Of a DNA stretch of 64,000 nt, positions 1 to 8,756 are shown one piece after another. The notes beneath the pieces were generated by a model. The model saw only the letters and a list, made by a program, of their open reading frames with translations. It was not told the origin of the DNA and did not search any database. Position numbers and translations under genes: made by a program. Numbering within the stretch: position 1 is the first letter of the stretch; every line of letters starts with the position of its first letter. Source of the stretch: Rhodospirillaceae bacterium bin65 (lineage in GTDB: Bacteria; Pseudomonadota; Alphaproteobacteria; Bin65); contig MPMX01000011.1 in the NCBI GenBank assembly GCA_002238725.1, forward strand, positions 1 through 64,000, written 5' to 3'.

Positions 1-1
1 C

Positions 2-1798
2 TTCTTCGACCCGCTGGCCACTCCTTCCGGTCCAAAACTTCGGCTAACGAACTCGGGCAACGAGGATGCGGGTAAGGCCGACGGGTGGAGCCTCCGGGAC
101 AACCGCGCGACTTGGACATCGGGCGAAGCTTGGAAATTTCCCTTGGACGCCTGGCAGATCGCCATCGACGGCGCTGCGGTAGTTTCAGCGCCGCAGCCGC
201 AGTCGGCGAGCGTGGCGGGGACGAAGCTGAAGATCGTCTTCGACAAGGCGCTCGACGATACCGCCACGGAGTCCGGGGAGAATTTCACGGTCGTGTTTTC
301 GGACCGAGACGGCGAGCAGAGCAGCATCGCGGGCACGCAGGCGAACGTGGCCATCTCGGGCTCGACGGTCACGGTCACGCTGGCCGAGGCGGTGCCCCCG
401 AACGCGACGGCGCAGGTCACCTACGAGCCGCCGACGCCCTCCCTCAAGGCCGACGGGGACGACACCTACGTGGCGTCGTTCCTGGGGTTCAAGATCGAGA
501 CGGTGTACGACACCGCCGTCCCGGAACTGATGCAGGCCGCGGTCGCGCAGACGAGCAAGAACCCGGACGGGTTCCGGGTGGCGCTCTATTACGACGAGGC
601 GCTGGACCCGGACTCGGTGCCGGCAACCACCGACTTCGGCGTGAAGCTGGACTCGAACGCCGCGGTGACCCCGAACGCCGTCGCGATCGAGGACAAGACG
701 GTGTTGCTGACGGTGGACCTGGCGAAGGAGCCCGGGGACCAAGGGGGCGACGTCACCTACACCGAGGCGGACGTGTCCTACACCAAGGGCACGAACCCGA
801 TCCGCGACCCGGCGGGCAACGACGCGGCGTCGTTCACCGGGCTTGAGCAGACCGGGCTAGCGGCCAAGGTGGACGTCGAGGCGGCCGGCACGCCGGCGGT
901 TGCTGCTCCTGTGCCGGGGACGCTGGTCGGCAATACCGGGCAGAGCTTCGATTTGACCCGTGGTTTCAGCGATGACCATGCTCAAGCATTTACCACCGGC
1001 AGCAACACCCAAGGCTACAAGCTGACGAGCCTGAGGGTCCCGTACGTCAGTACGGTCGCGCCAGCGAGCTCGCACACGATAAGCATCCATGCTTCGAACT
1101 CGAACAACCGGCCGGGCGACTCGCTGGGCACGCTTTCATACGGCTCGGTGTCCGGCAGCACCGTCACCTACACCGGGGACATCGATCTCGCCTCCGGGAC
1201 GACGTATTTCGTCGTTCTTGACACGACGGCTGCTCCTAATCTTGTAGCGATTAAGAAAACGGGCTCGGACAACGAGGATTCGGGGGCGGCCGACGGATGG
1301 AGCCTCGCAAACACGGGCCTCAGGAGGCTGAGGGGCACCGATGTTGCATGGCTAAGCGAAGCAGCCTCCTGGCAGATCGCTATCCAGGGCATTGCGGCGG
1401 TGACCACGGTGACGGTGACGGTGACGGTGCCGGCCACCAGTGAAGGGACGCTGGTCGGCACTACCGGGCAGAGCAGCGATCAAAATATCTCGTTGAGGCG
1501 AGGGTCGCCGAAGAGTGGACGCCCGACGGCTGGATGCGCTCCCAGATCCGGCGCTGGATCCCCAAGGCCAGGGCGCTGGCAGAGGGCGGCTGGCGCGACC
1601 TCGTGCCCCGCCATGTGCCGGAGCCGTGGCGGTATGCCCCGACCGCGGGACCGGACGCGTAGTGCGGGCGTCCGGCGGGACGCAAACGGGACACCGCATT
1701 GCGGCATCCGCCGCCCGGCGCTACCGTCGCCCGCGCCGGATCGGAAGCATCCCCCGCAATTCGGGCGAATTCGGGGGACATGCGGGGTCAGGAGTTGA
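2..1798 (+). CDS. SwmB-repeat surface protein, 5' cut by window edge, 3' end replaced
   Basis: The reading frame is open from the first bases, so the N-terminus lies outside the window. It encodes modules of a large secreted or surface protein. A module ending in a NED-GWS signature and a WQIAI strand (about 2-175) is followed by two SwmB-type beta-sandwich repeats (about 180-475 and 500-845; the second ends in the typical NPIRDPAGNDAASFTG pattern). A second copy of the first module lies at about 910-1400, then a Thr-Val linker, then the start of a third copy at 1445 (GTLVGTTGQS). After about 1475 the repeat pattern stops and the frame continues as low-complexity Arg/Pro/Gly sequence to 1798, typical of reading the wrong frame of GC-rich DNA. 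The original gene therefore probably ended differently. SwmB repeats occur in motility- and adhesion-related giant proteins; the function here is unknown. Confidence 0.6.
   Translation, partial: FFDPLATPSGPKLRLTNSGNEDAGKADGWSLRDNRATWTSGEAWKFPLDAWQIAIDGAAVVSAPQPQSASVAGTKLKIVFDKALDDTATESGENFTVVFSDRDGEQSSIAGTQANVAISGSTVTVTLAEAVPPNATAQVTYEPPTPSLKADGDDTYVASFLGFKIETVYDTAVPELMQAAVAQTSKNPDGFRVALYYDEALDPDSVPATTDFGVKLDSNAAVTPNAVAIEDKTVLLTVDLAKEPGDQGGDVTYTEADVSYTKGTNPIRDPAGNDAASFTGLEQTGLAAKVDVEAAGTPAVAAPVPGTLVGNTGQSFDLTRGFSDDHAQAFTTGSNTQGYKLTSLRVPYVSTVAPASSHTISIHASNSNNRPGDSLGTLSYGSVSGSTVTYTGDIDLASGTTYFVVLDTTAAPNLVAIKKTGSDNEDSGAADGWSLANTGLRRLRGTDVAWLSEAASWQIAIQGIAAVTTVTVTVTVPATSEGTLVGTTGQSSDQNISLRRGSPKSGRPTAGCAPRSGAGSPRPGRWQRAAGATSCPAMCRSRGGMPRPRDRTRSAGVRRDANGTPHCGIRRPALPSPAPDRKHPPQFGRIRGTCGVRS
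1406..1429 (+). repeat. Hexanucleotide microsatellite (ACGGTG)x4
   Basis: Four perfect tandem copies of ACGGTG encode an alternating Thr-Val linker between the second and third modules of the SwmB-type protein. Copy-number change would alter linker length by two residues without a frameshift. Confidence 0.7.
1480..1662 (+). pseudogene. C-terminal fragment of an unrecognised gene in a second frame
   Basis: Immediately after the SwmB repeat pattern collapses, a different forward frame becomes protein-like. It is rich in Trp, Glu, Asp and Ile (for example EEWTPDGWMRSQIRRWIPKA) and ends at a TAG at 1660-1662. The frame has no start codon of its own at the junction and looks like the 3' end of another gene joined to the broken SwmB gene. 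The family is not recognised. The alternative, that the whole segment is noncoding, cannot be excluded from 60 codons. Confidence 0.4.
1752..1776. repeat. Imperfect inverted repeat (CCCCG-AATTCG arms)
   Basis: Left arm CCCCGCAATTCG (1752-1763) and right arm CGAATTCGGGG (1766-1776) are complementary apart from one bulged base. The hairpin follows the broken SwmB gene and could act as a transcription terminator remnant, but no T-tract follows it. The surrounding stretch 1663-2022 has no supported gene. Confidence 0.35.
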
Positions 1799-1883
1799 CT
1801 TGAATCAGCTTGCGATATGAAGACCGATAAGGATGGTTCTTGCTTAAGTCATTGTAATTGCATGACGAATCCAATTTTCTGGC

Positions 1884-2003
1884 AGATCATGACATTTCAT
1901 GACACATACTGGAGCAATACGGCGGACGCCCCGCAAGCGACTGCGCCGCGACCGGCGCCGGCCGGTGCATGACGGACCATGACATTCCATGACATTTCCC
2001 GAC
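1884..2003. repeat. Short 10-bp tandem repeats (CATGACATTY)
   Basis: Two clusters of a 10-bp unit CATGACATTT/C lie in the gene-free region upstream of the acetyltransferase. One cluster is near 1887-1906 (two units). The other is near 1967-2003 (at least three clear units plus a degenerate one). The 10-bp period is close to one DNA helical turn, which suits stacked protein-binding sites, but no regulator is known for it here. Confidence 0.5.
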
Positions 2004-2022
2004 ATCGCCAGACCTGCCCGCC

Positions 2023-3189
2023 ATGCCTGACGCTTCGGAGACCTTCGCCGTCCGCACCGTCGACGCCGTGGCGCGGATCGACCGGGCGGTGTGGGACCGC
2101 TGCGCCGGCGCGGGCAACCCCTTCGTTTCGTGGGAGTTCCTGAACGCGCTGGAGGAAAGCGGCTCGGTCGGGGCCGAGGCCGGCTGGCTGCCCCAGCATG
2201 CCGTGCTGGAGGATACGGCCGGCGCCGTCCTGGGCGTCGCGCCGATGTATCTCAAGAACCATTCCCAGGGCGAATACGTCTTCGACTGGGGCTGGGCCGA
2301 CGCCTACGAGCGCGCCGGCGGGCGCTATTATCCCAAGTTGATCGTCGCGGTGCCTTTCACGCCGGTGACCGGGCCGCGCCTGCTGGTGCCGCCGGGGCCG
2401 CGCCGGCGCGACCTGCAGCGCACCCTGATCGACGCGCTGGTGCGCATCGCCGGGCGGATCGGCGTCACCAACCTGCACATCACCTTTCCGACCGAGGCGG
2501 AAGCGGCGCTGGCCGGCGAGCTCGGTCTGCTCAAGCGCCGCGCGTTCCAGTATCACTGGCACAACCGGGACTATCGGGATTTCAACGACTTTCTCGGCGC
2601 GCTGGCCTCGCGCAAGCGCAAGGCGATCCGCAAGGAACGGGCCGCCGTGGCCGCCGCCGGCATCGATGTCCGCGCGCTCACCGGCGACGATCTGCGCAGC
2701 GAGCACTGGGACGTGTTCCACCGCTTCTACACCGACACCTACGACCGCAAATGGGGCTATCCCTATCTGACCCGGCGGTTTTTCCGCCTGTTGCAGGAGC
2801 GGATGCCGGACAAGGTGGCGCTGATCTGGGCAACGGAGGATGGCGCGCCGGTCGCCGGCGCGCTCAATTTCATCGGCGCCGACGCGCTCTACGGCCGCAA
2901 CTGGGGTTGCGCCGCCGACATCAGGTTCCTGCATTTCGAGACCTGCTACTACCAGGCCGTCGAATTCGCCATTTCACGAGGCCTGCAGCGCGTCGAGGCC
3001 GGCACGCAGGGGCCGCACAAGGTCCAGCGCGGTTATCTGCCGGTCGAGACCTGGAGCGCCCACTGGATCGGCGACAAGGGTTTCCGCAACGCGGTCGAAA
3101 ATTTCCTGGAGCGCGAAAGCGCGGCGATCCTGCACGAGATGCGGATCATGTCGCGCCATTCGCCCTACCGGCTGGAAGGCGGCGGATGA
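2023..3189 (+). CDS. FemAB-like GNAT acyltransferase (DUF482 / peptidoglycan biosynthesis-recognition family)
   Basis: This 388-residue protein fits the DUF482 family (PF04339, FemAB-like fold with two GNAT-like halves). Features typical of the family are the N-terminal GNPFVSWEFLNALEESGS segment, the YVFDWGWADAYERAGGRYYPKL block around residues 85-108, and the C-terminal Gly-Thr-Gln-Gly-Pro-His-Lys motif followed by the RGYLPVETWSAHWI strand. Family members are predicted aminoacyl or acyl transferases, sometimes tied to cell-wall or lipid modification; no substrate is established. Length agrees with the family. It is monocistronic and convergent with clpA, with a dispersed inverted repeat between them. 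Upstream lie the 10-bp repeats, which may belong to its promoter region. Confidence 0.85.
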   Translation: MPDASETFAVRTVDAVARIDRAVWDRCAGAGNPFVSWEFLNALEESGSVGAEAGWLPQHAVLEDTAGAVLGVAPMYLKNHSQGEYVFDWGWADAYERAGGRYYPKLIVAVPFTPVTGPRLLVPPGPRRRDLQRTLIDALVRIAGRIGVTNLHITFPTEAEAALAGELGLLKRRAFQYHWHNRDYRDFNDFLGALASRKRKAIRKERAAVAAAGIDVRALTGDDLRSEHWDVFHRFYTDTYDRKWGYPYLTRRFFRLLQERMPDKVALIWATEDGAPVAGALNFIGADALYGRNWGCAADIRFLHFETCYYQAVEFAISRGLQRVEAGTQGPHKVQRGYLPVETWSAHWIGDKGFRNAVENFLERESAAILHEMRIMSRHSPYRLEGGG

Positions 3190-3235
3190 GGCATGAGCGC
3201 TGTTGCGTCCCTCACCGGTCGGCCCGACCGCGACC

Positions 3236-3350
3236 GGCCCTTCGATACGCCGCTTCGCGGCTACTCAGGGTGAGGAGAGATTCGTTTAGAATTGGCGAAA
3301 GATTCAAAGTCCCTCATCCCGAGTAGGCCCGAAGGGCCGTATCGAGGGAC
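3236..3350. repeat. Dispersed intergenic inverted-repeat element, copy A
   Basis: The left arm (3236-3276) and the right arm (3310-3350) are imperfect reverse complements. Each contains a GATACG...CTACTC(A/G)GG(G/A)TGAGG core. Each arm also holds its own small hairpin (CCGC-TTCG-CGG in the left, GGCCC-GAA-GGGCC in the right), so the element can fold as a cruciform. A second copy in the opposite orientation lies at 22502-22619. Copy A separates the convergent acetyltransferase and clpA genes, where it could serve as a two-way terminator. Confidence 0.75.
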
Positions 3351-3369
3351 GTATTGCGCTTGCTGCGGA

Positions 3370-5718
3370 TCAGGCGTCTTCGGATTCGACTGCCGGTTCG
3401 TCCGCTCCGGACGCCGCAGTCTTGCCGGCGATCTTCTTCCTGCCGCCTTTCTTGCGCCCGGCCGGGCTCTTGAGGGCCTTGAAATCGAGCTTGCCGTCCT
3501 TGAGCGAGACCAGCACCGAGCCGCCCTTGTCGAGCGCGCCGAACAGCAGTTCTTCGGACAGCGGCTTCTTGAGATGCTCCTGGATCTGGCGCGCCAGCGG
3601 CCGGGCGCCCATCCTGGGATCGTAGCCCTTTTCGGCCAGCCAGGCGCGCGCAGCGTCGTCCAGTTCGATGGTCACGCCGCGGTCGGCAAGCTGTTCCTCG
3701 AGCTGCATGACGAACTTGTCGACGACCCGGCGCACGATCTCCGGCGGCAGGCTGGCGAAGCCGATGGTCGCGTCGAGCCGGTTGCGGAATTCCGGCGAGA
3801 ACATCCGGTCGATGGCTTCCTTGTCGTCGCCTTCGCGCACGGTGCGCCCGAAGCCGATCGCCGACTTTGCCAGGTCCGACGCGCCGGCGTTGGTCGTCAT
3901 GATCAGGATGACGTTGCGGAAATCGATCTGCTTGCCGTTGTGGTCGGTCAGCTTGCCGTGATCCATGATCTGCAGCAGCACGTTGAACAGATCGGGATGC
4001 GCCTTCTCGATCTCGTCCAGCAGCATCACCGCATAGGGATTCTGGTCGATGGCGTCGGTCATCAGGCCGCCCTGGTCGAAGCCGACATAGCCGGGCGGCG
4101 CGCCGATCAGGCGCGAGACGCTGTGGCGCTCCATATATTCCGACATGTCGAAGCGGACCAGCTCGACGCCCAGCGTCATGGCGAGCTGGCGCGCGACCTC
4201 GGTCTTGCCGACGCCGGTCGGGCCGGAGAACAGATAGTTGCCGATCGGCTTCTCGGGCTCGCGCAGGCCGGCCCGGGCCAGCTTGATCGCGGCGACCAGC
4301 GCATCGATGGCCTTGTCCTGGCCGAACACCATCCGCTTGAGGTCGCGCTCCAGGTTGCGCAGCGTTTCCTTGTCGTCGCGCGAGACATTCTTGGGCGGGA
4401 TGCGCGCGATCTTGGCGACCACATCCTCGATATCGCGCACGGTGATCGTCTTCTTGCGCTTCGACGGCGCGACGAGATTCTGCGCCGCGCCGACTTCGTC
4501 GATCACGTCGATCGCCTTGTCCGGCAGCTTGCGGTCGTGGATGTAGCGGGCCGACAGGTCGACCGCGGCCGTCAGCGCATCGCCGGTGTAGCGGACGCTG
4601 TGATGCTCTTCGTAATACGGCTTCAGGCCGCGCAGGATCTTGACCGAATCCTTGATCGACGGCTCGTGGATGTCGATCTTCTGGAAGCGGCGGACGAGCG
4701 CCCTGTCCTTCTCGAAATAGTTGCGGAACTCCTTGTAGGTCGTCGAGCCGATGCAGCGCAGCCCGCCGCTCTGCAGCGCCGGCTTGAGCAGGTTCGATGC
4801 ATCCATCGAGCCGCCGCTGGTGGCGCCGGCGCCGATTACCGTGTGGATTTCGTCGATGAACAGAACGGCGCCCGGCGTGTTCTCCAGCTCCTTTAGGACC
4901 GCCTTCAACCGCTCCTCGAAATCGCCGCGATAGCGGGTGCCGGCGAGCAGCGCGCCCATATCGAGGGCGTAGATCGTCGATTCGCCCAGCACTTCCGGAA
5001 CTTCGCCGTTGACGATCCGGCGCGCGAGGCCTTCGGCGATCGCGGTCTTGCCGACGCCCGGTTCGCCGACATAGAGCGGGTTGTTCTTGGTCCGCCGGCA
5101 CAGGATCTGGACCGTGCGCTCGACCTCGGCCTCCCGCCCGATCAGGGGGTCGATCCGGCCGTCCTCCGCCTTGGCGTTCAGATCGACGCAATAGGCGGCC
5201 AGCGCCTCCGTCCCCTGCTTGACGACCGATTCGCCGCCGGCTTCCTCGTCGGCGCCCTCCGGCGTCCGCACGCCTTCCTCGCCCGGCACCTTGGCGATGC
5301 CGTGCGAGATGTAGTTGACGGCGTCGAAGCGCGTCATGTCCTGCTCCTGCAGGAAATAGACCGCGTGCGATTCGCGCTCGGCGAACATGGCGACGATGAC
5401 GTTGGCGCCGGTCACTTCCTCGCGGCCGGACGACTGGACGTGAATCGCGGCGCGCTGCAGGACACGCTGGAATCCCGCCGTCGGCTTGGCGTCTTCGTCG
5501 CGCTCTGTAACGAGGCCGGTCAGTTCGTTGTCGACATAGTCGGATACTTCGGCGCGCAGCTTGTCGACATCCACGTTGCAGGCGCGCAGAACCGAGAGCG
5601 CATCCTGGTCCTCGACCAGCGACAGCAGCAGGTGCTCCAGCGTCGCGAACTCGTGGCTGCGTTCGTTGGCCAGCGCCAGCGCCCGATGGAGGCTTCTTTC
5701 CAGATTCGATGAGAGCAT
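3370..5718 (-). CDS. clpA: ATP-dependent Clp protease ATP-binding subunit ClpA
   Basis: ClpA is the AAA+ unfoldase that docks on ClpP and feeds it substrates, including N-degron substrates delivered by ClpS. The 782-residue product has the Clp N-terminal domain (about 1-145), a first AAA+ module with Walker A GEPGVGKT (218-225), and a second with Walker A GPTGVGKT (about residue 500). The SAIGFG segment in the second module matches the ClpP-docking IGF loop. Length is slightly above the usual 750-770 because of an acidic C-terminal tail (residues after about 740, Lys- then Glu-rich). It lies 72 bp downstream of clpS in the same direction, the usual arrangement. The start ATG at 5718 is the conserved MLSxxLE start. 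Confidence 0.97.
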   Translation of the reverse strand: MLSSNLERSLHRALALANERSHEFATLEHLLLSLVEDQDALSVLRACNVDVDKLRAEVSDYVDNELTGLVTERDEDAKPTAGFQRVLQRAAIHVQSSGREEVTGANVIVAMFAERESHAVYFLQEQDMTRFDAVNYISHGIAKVPGEEGVRTPEGADEEAGGESVVKQGTEALAAYCVDLNAKAEDGRIDPLIGREAEVERTVQILCRRTKNNPLYVGEPGVGKTAIAEGLARRIVNGEVPEVLGESTIYALDMGALLAGTRYRGDFEERLKAVLKELENTPGAVLFIDEIHTVIGAGATSGGSMDASNLLKPALQSGGLRCIGSTTYKEFRNYFEKDRALVRRFQKIDIHEPSIKDSVKILRGLKPYYEEHHSVRYTGDALTAAVDLSARYIHDRKLPDKAIDVIDEVGAAQNLVAPSKRKKTITVRDIEDVVAKIARIPPKNVSRDDKETLRNLERDLKRMVFGQDKAIDALVAAIKLARAGLREPEKPIGNYLFSGPTGVGKTEVARQLAMTLGVELVRFDMSEYMERHSVSRLIGAPPGYVGFDQGGLMTDAIDQNPYAVMLLDEIEKAHPDLFNVLLQIMDHGKLTDHNGKQIDFRNVILIMTTNAGASDLAKSAIGFGRTVREGDDKEAIDRMFSPEFRNRLDATIGFASLPPEIVRRVVDKFVMQLEEQLADRGVTIELDDAARAWLAEKGYDPRMGARPLARQIQEHLKKPLSEELLFGALDKGGSVLVSLKDGKLDFKALKSPAGRKKGGRKKIAGKTAASGADEPAVESEDA

Positions 5719-5790
5719 CGCGCCCGCTTTCCGTTTCGCTCGGTATCTCTTTCGGTTTTCTACCCGGCGGGGCGGTCGCCCCTCAGGCGG

Positions 5791-6114
5791 TTACTCTTTC
5801 TCCAGCGTGCATTGCAGCGGATGCTGGTGCTTGCGCGCCAGTTCCATGGTCTGGTTAACCTTGGTCTCCGCAATCTCATAAGTATAAACGCCGCAGACAC
5901 CGACGCCGCGCTGGTGGACATGCAGCATGATGCGGGTCGCCTCCTCCCGGCTCTTGCCGAAGTAACGCTCCAACACGTGTACGACGAACTCCATCGGCGT
6001 GTAGTCGTCGTTCAGCATCAGCACCTTGTACAGCGCCGGCTTCTTGGTGCGCGTCTTCGACCGGACGATTACGCCCGTTTGACCGTCGTCGCCGTTGCGA
6101 TCCCTATCGCTCAT
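5791..6114 (-). CDS. clpS: ATP-dependent Clp protease adaptor ClpS
   Basis: ClpS binds N-degron residues and hands substrates to ClpA. The 107-residue product contains the conserved [16 protein letters not shown] strand and the [15 protein letters not shown] helix, with the H-rich [23 protein letters not shown] segment that forms the N-degron pocket. It is cotranscribed with clpA (72-bp gap). The start at 6114 is the last of four ATG codons spaced exactly 14 nt apart. The three upstream ones open five-codon mini-ORFs that each end by overlapping the next start, so 6114 is the only start that gives ClpS. Confidence 0.96.
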   Translation of the reverse strand: MSDRDRNGDDGQTGVIVRSKTRTKKPALYKVLMLNDDYTPMEFVVHVLERYFGKSREEATRIMLHVHQRGVGVCGVYTYEIAETKVNQTMELARKHQHPLQCTLEKE

Positions 6115-6156
6115 TCCTGGTCGCTCATTCCTGGTCGCTCATTCCAAGCCACTCAT
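6111..6156 (-). promoter_or_regulatory. Chain of overlapping mini-ORFs in the clpS leader
   Basis: On the minus strand, ATG codons occur at 6156, 6142, 6128 and 6114. The first three encode MSGLE, MSDQE and MSDQE, and each stops at a TGA that overlaps the next ATG as ATGA. The second and third are exact 14-nt repeats. Ribosomes finishing one mini-ORF could re-initiate at the next and finally at clpS. This could be real translational control or simple tandem duplication of the start region. Confidence 0.6.
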
Positions 6157-6344
6157 CCCGCAGCGCTCACGCCCGATTTCGAACCCCGGTTTCCGCTATT
6201 GTTGCCGGCCGGCGGCCCGGCGCAACAGCCGTCCCTAAGGTAGGGAATGATAGGGCAAAGCAAAGTCTCCGGTGAAGAACGAATATCGGTTCGTGCCGAC
6301 CGGACCGTTGCGATATTCGCCGAATCGGCCGCGCCAAGGAAGTT
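6157..6344. other. Intergenic region between divergent clpS and dacC-like genes
   Basis: No supported gene is visible between the clpS leader and the promoter of the carboxypeptidase gene. Small frames here run through on both strands without family features. Confidence 0.5.
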
Positions 6345-6373
6345 TTGACATTCAGAGCAAGCACGTCTATGTT
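6345..6373 (+). promoter_or_regulatory. Candidate sigma-70 promoter of the D,D-carboxypeptidase gene
   Basis: A perfect -35 box TTGACA (6345-6350), a 17-bp spacer, and a -10-like TATGTT (6368-6373, four of six consensus bases) precede the gene by about 250 bp. It is the best housekeeping-type promoter seen by eye in this gap. Confidence 0.5.
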
Positions 6374-6627
6374 AGGATTTCTATCCGGTCGGCGACACAA
6401 GCCGGACGCAGGGACGACCGTCAGGTCGTGGCGGAAATTGCCGCCGATAACTGCGTAAACGATGCGGAGTGCGGGGAGAGTAACCTTGTCGAGGCGCTGC
6501 CCAGTGCGGCGGTCGGCAAGCCGCGTACTGGTGCAATACGTTTGGGAGCCGGAACAGCTTCATGGGTGCGACAGGCTTGACAGCCTCGAAGCCGGTGCGC
6601 GGTCTGAAACTGCGTTCCGGAGGGAAG

Positions 6628-8277
6628 ATGCGTTCTGTCGGGCGCGTCGGTGCCGCCATAAGTCTGGCCGGCTGCCTGGCCGTTATGGCGACCGGCGGCC
6701 CGGCATGGGCCTCTACAAAATCGTCGATTACGATCAATGCCCGCAGCGGCCTGGTGCTTCAGTCGCACAACGCGAACGCGAGCCACCCGCCCGCGTCTCT
6801 CAGCAAGCTGATGACGCTGTACCTGACCTTCGAGGCCATGTCGCGCGGGCGATTCGGCTGGAATACCAGGGTGCGGATTTCTCGCTATGCCGCGACCAGG
6901 CAGCCGTCGAAACTCTATTTCCGGACCGGCCAGCGTGTTCGGATACGCGATCTGGTCTATGCCACCGCCATCAAATCGGCCAACGACGCCGCATCGGCGC
7001 TGGCGGAGAAAATAGCCGGCAGCGAGCGCCGGTTCGCCCGTCTGATGACCAAGCGCGCGCGTCAGCTCGGCATGCGTCGTACGGTGTTCGGCACAGCCTC
7101 CGGCCTGCCGGCCCGCGGCCAGCGGACGACAGCGCGGGATATGGCGATCCTGGCCCGGTCCCTGATCCACCATTACCCGCAATACACCAAAGTCTTTGCG
7201 ACCCGCTTCTACCGGTTCGGCCGACGCGCTTTCCGCAATACGAACCGGCTTCTGCGATCCCATCCCCATGTCGAAGGGATGAAGACGGGCTATACGCGGC
7301 GGGCGCGCTACAATCTCGTGACCAGTGCCCGCAACGGAAACGTCCATCTGATTACGGTTGTTCTCGGCGCGCGTACATCGAACCACCGCTACTGGAAAAC
7401 CAAGCGTCTCCTGGCCGGCGGATGGCGCAAGGCGCACAATTCGGCCTACTTGCGCAAGACTCCCAAAGGTTATGTGCGCATTGCAATGCGCAGCAGCGTT
7501 GGCGGCAAACCAGCCCGAACGAAGGGCCAGGGGTCGGGATCGGCCCATGCAAGGGCCGGCGCGCGCACCGGCAAGCGACATCAGGTAGCGGCGCTGCCGA
7601 AGAAGCGCCCGAGCAAACCGCGGATCGGCTTGTCCCTCGCGTCGTCGGCGATGGCAGCGACGCGCACCGCGTCGACCCGGCAGCCGGCCCAACGATCGAA
7701 GACGCGCAAGCGCTTTGCCCACGGCGTCCAGGTCGGCGCCTTCTATCGCAGGCATCAGGCGCAATCCGCGATCCGGCGGGCGATGCGGGCGCTGCCACGC
7801 AGCTATCGGCGCCAGGCGAACAGCGCAATCGTGCGCACAAAAGGGCGCAAGCGCTCCTTCTACGTCGCCCGGCTGATGGGCTTTGGCCTACGTCAGGCGC
7901 AACGCGCCTGTCGAACCGTGCGGCGGCGGGGCATCGATTGTGTGCCGGTTTCCGTCAAGAGAACGGTCGTTGAGGCCAAGCCGACCACCGTCGCCCTGCG
8001 GCGCACCAAATCCAAGTCCAGATTCGGGATTCAGGTCGGCGCCTTCACCGAATACCGGCGGGCGCAACGCGGCCTCGACCAGGCGAAAAGGGTACTGCCC
8101 AGGCGTCTTGCCCGCGGCACCGGCGCCCATATCCTCACCCGGCGCAATCGGGCCAACCGATCCATCTACCGCGCCCGAATCACCGGCCTCTCTTTCGCCG
8201 AGGCCCGCGAGGCGTGCTCGATCCTGAAACGGCGCAGCCTGAACTGCCTGGCGATCGAAATCCCGGCGCGCGGCTGA
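6628..8277 (+). CDS. D-alanyl-D-alanine carboxypeptidase (PBP5/6 type) with two C-terminal SPOR domains
   Basis: A periplasmic serine peptidase that trims the terminal D-Ala of peptidoglycan stem peptides. The penicillin-binding motifs are complete: SLSK (57-60), SAN (117-119) and KTG (219-221). A signal peptide covers residues 1-29 (cleavage near AWA). Instead of the usual PBP5 C-terminal beta domain and amphipathic anchor there is an Arg/Lys-rich linker (about 290-362) and two SPOR domains (366-440 and 466-545), which bind denuded glycan at division septa. The start at 6628 is chosen because GGAGGG lies just upstream and the signal peptide begins there; an in-frame ATG at 6562 would add 22 residues before the signal. 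The 3' end overlaps the convergent next gene by about 98 bp. Confidence 0.9.
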   Translation: MRSVGRVGAAISLAGCLAVMATGGPAWASTKSSITINARSGLVLQSHNANASHPPASLSKLMTLYLTFEAMSRGRFGWNTRVRISRYAATRQPSKLYFRTGQRVRIRDLVYATAIKSANDAASALAEKIAGSERRFARLMTKRARQLGMRRTVFGTASGLPARGQRTTARDMAILARSLIHHYPQYTKVFATRFYRFGRRAFRNTNRLLRSHPHVEGMKTGYTRRARYNLVTSARNGNVHLITVVLGARTSNHRYWKTKRLLAGGWRKAHNSAYLRKTPKGYVRIAMRSSVGGKPARTKGQGSGSAHARAGARTGKRHQVAALPKKRPSKPRIGLSLASSAMAATRTASTRQPAQRSKTRKRFAHGVQVGAFYRRHQAQSAIRRAMRALPRSYRRQANSAIVRTKGRKRSFYVARLMGFGLRQAQRACRTVRRRGIDCVPVSVKRTVVEAKPTTVALRRTKSKSRFGIQVGAFTEYRRAQRGLDQAKRVLPRRLARGTGAHILTRRNRANRSIYRARITGLSFAEAREACSILKRRSLNCLAIEIPARG

Positions 8278-8749
8278 GCCGGCCCAGCCAGATCCGGCGA
8301 TACCGGCCGAGTTCCGCCGGAACCGCTCCGGCCATCGCCGCCCTTGCATTCCTGAGAAAGGCCGGCCGCCATTGGCGTTGCCAGGTCTCGAAGCACCACT
8401 CCCCGGCTTCGACCTGCAGTCCGGAAGCAGCAACGCAAACCCAGGCCCCGGCGCGCATACCGTCACCCACGGCGACCGACTTCCGGACGATATCGTAGTC
8501 GGCGCCATCGCCCTCGAAATAGCTGGTCCGCACCGCCGCCTCAAGAGGTGCTTCCCGCACCAGCACACCTTGCGTTACCGACCCCTCTTCCGCGACGATA
8601 GCCGGAAATCGGCCGCGCTCGACCGGCGCGCAGCGATAACCCGCCAGCATCGCAGGTGTCGCGACCAGAGAAAGTGCTGCCGGTCCGAGCACGATCCGCC
8701 GCACGACCTCGTCCCTCAAGGTGCCGTAAAAGAAAAAATCGATAGTCAC
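8180..8749 (-). CDS. Gamma-glutamylcyclotransferase / AIG2-like protein
   Basis: The N-terminal FFYGTLRDEVVRR motif is the signature of the AIG2/GGCT fold (FYGTL substrate loop), and the EVEAGEW-type segment near residue 120 is consistent with it. Family members cyclise gamma-glutamyl amines or glutathione-derived peptides to 5-oxoproline; the substrate here is unknown. The expected catalytic acid region (YFEGDGADYDIV, about 78-89) is present. The 189-residue product is longer than needed: its last 40 or so residues are Arg/Gly/Ser-rich and overlap the 3' end of the carboxypeptidase gene on the other strand, so the stop may have been lost and replaced downstream. It is 7 bp from ugd in the same direction. 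Confidence 0.75.
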   Translation of the reverse strand: MTIDFFFYGTLRDEVVRRIVLGPAALSLVATPAMLAGYRCAPVERGRFPAIVAEEGSVTQGVLVREAPLEAAVRTSYFEGDGADYDIVRKSVAVGDGMRAGAWVCVAASGLQVEAGEWCFETWQRQWRPAFLRNARAAMAGAVPAELGRYRRIWLGRLSRAPGFRSPGSSGCAVSGSSTPRGPRRKRGR

Positions 8750-8756
8750 GACCCGG

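Noticed and set aside
3292..4896. 534-codon plus-strand frame opposite clpA
   Set aside because: Antisense shadow beginning inside dispersed repeat A.
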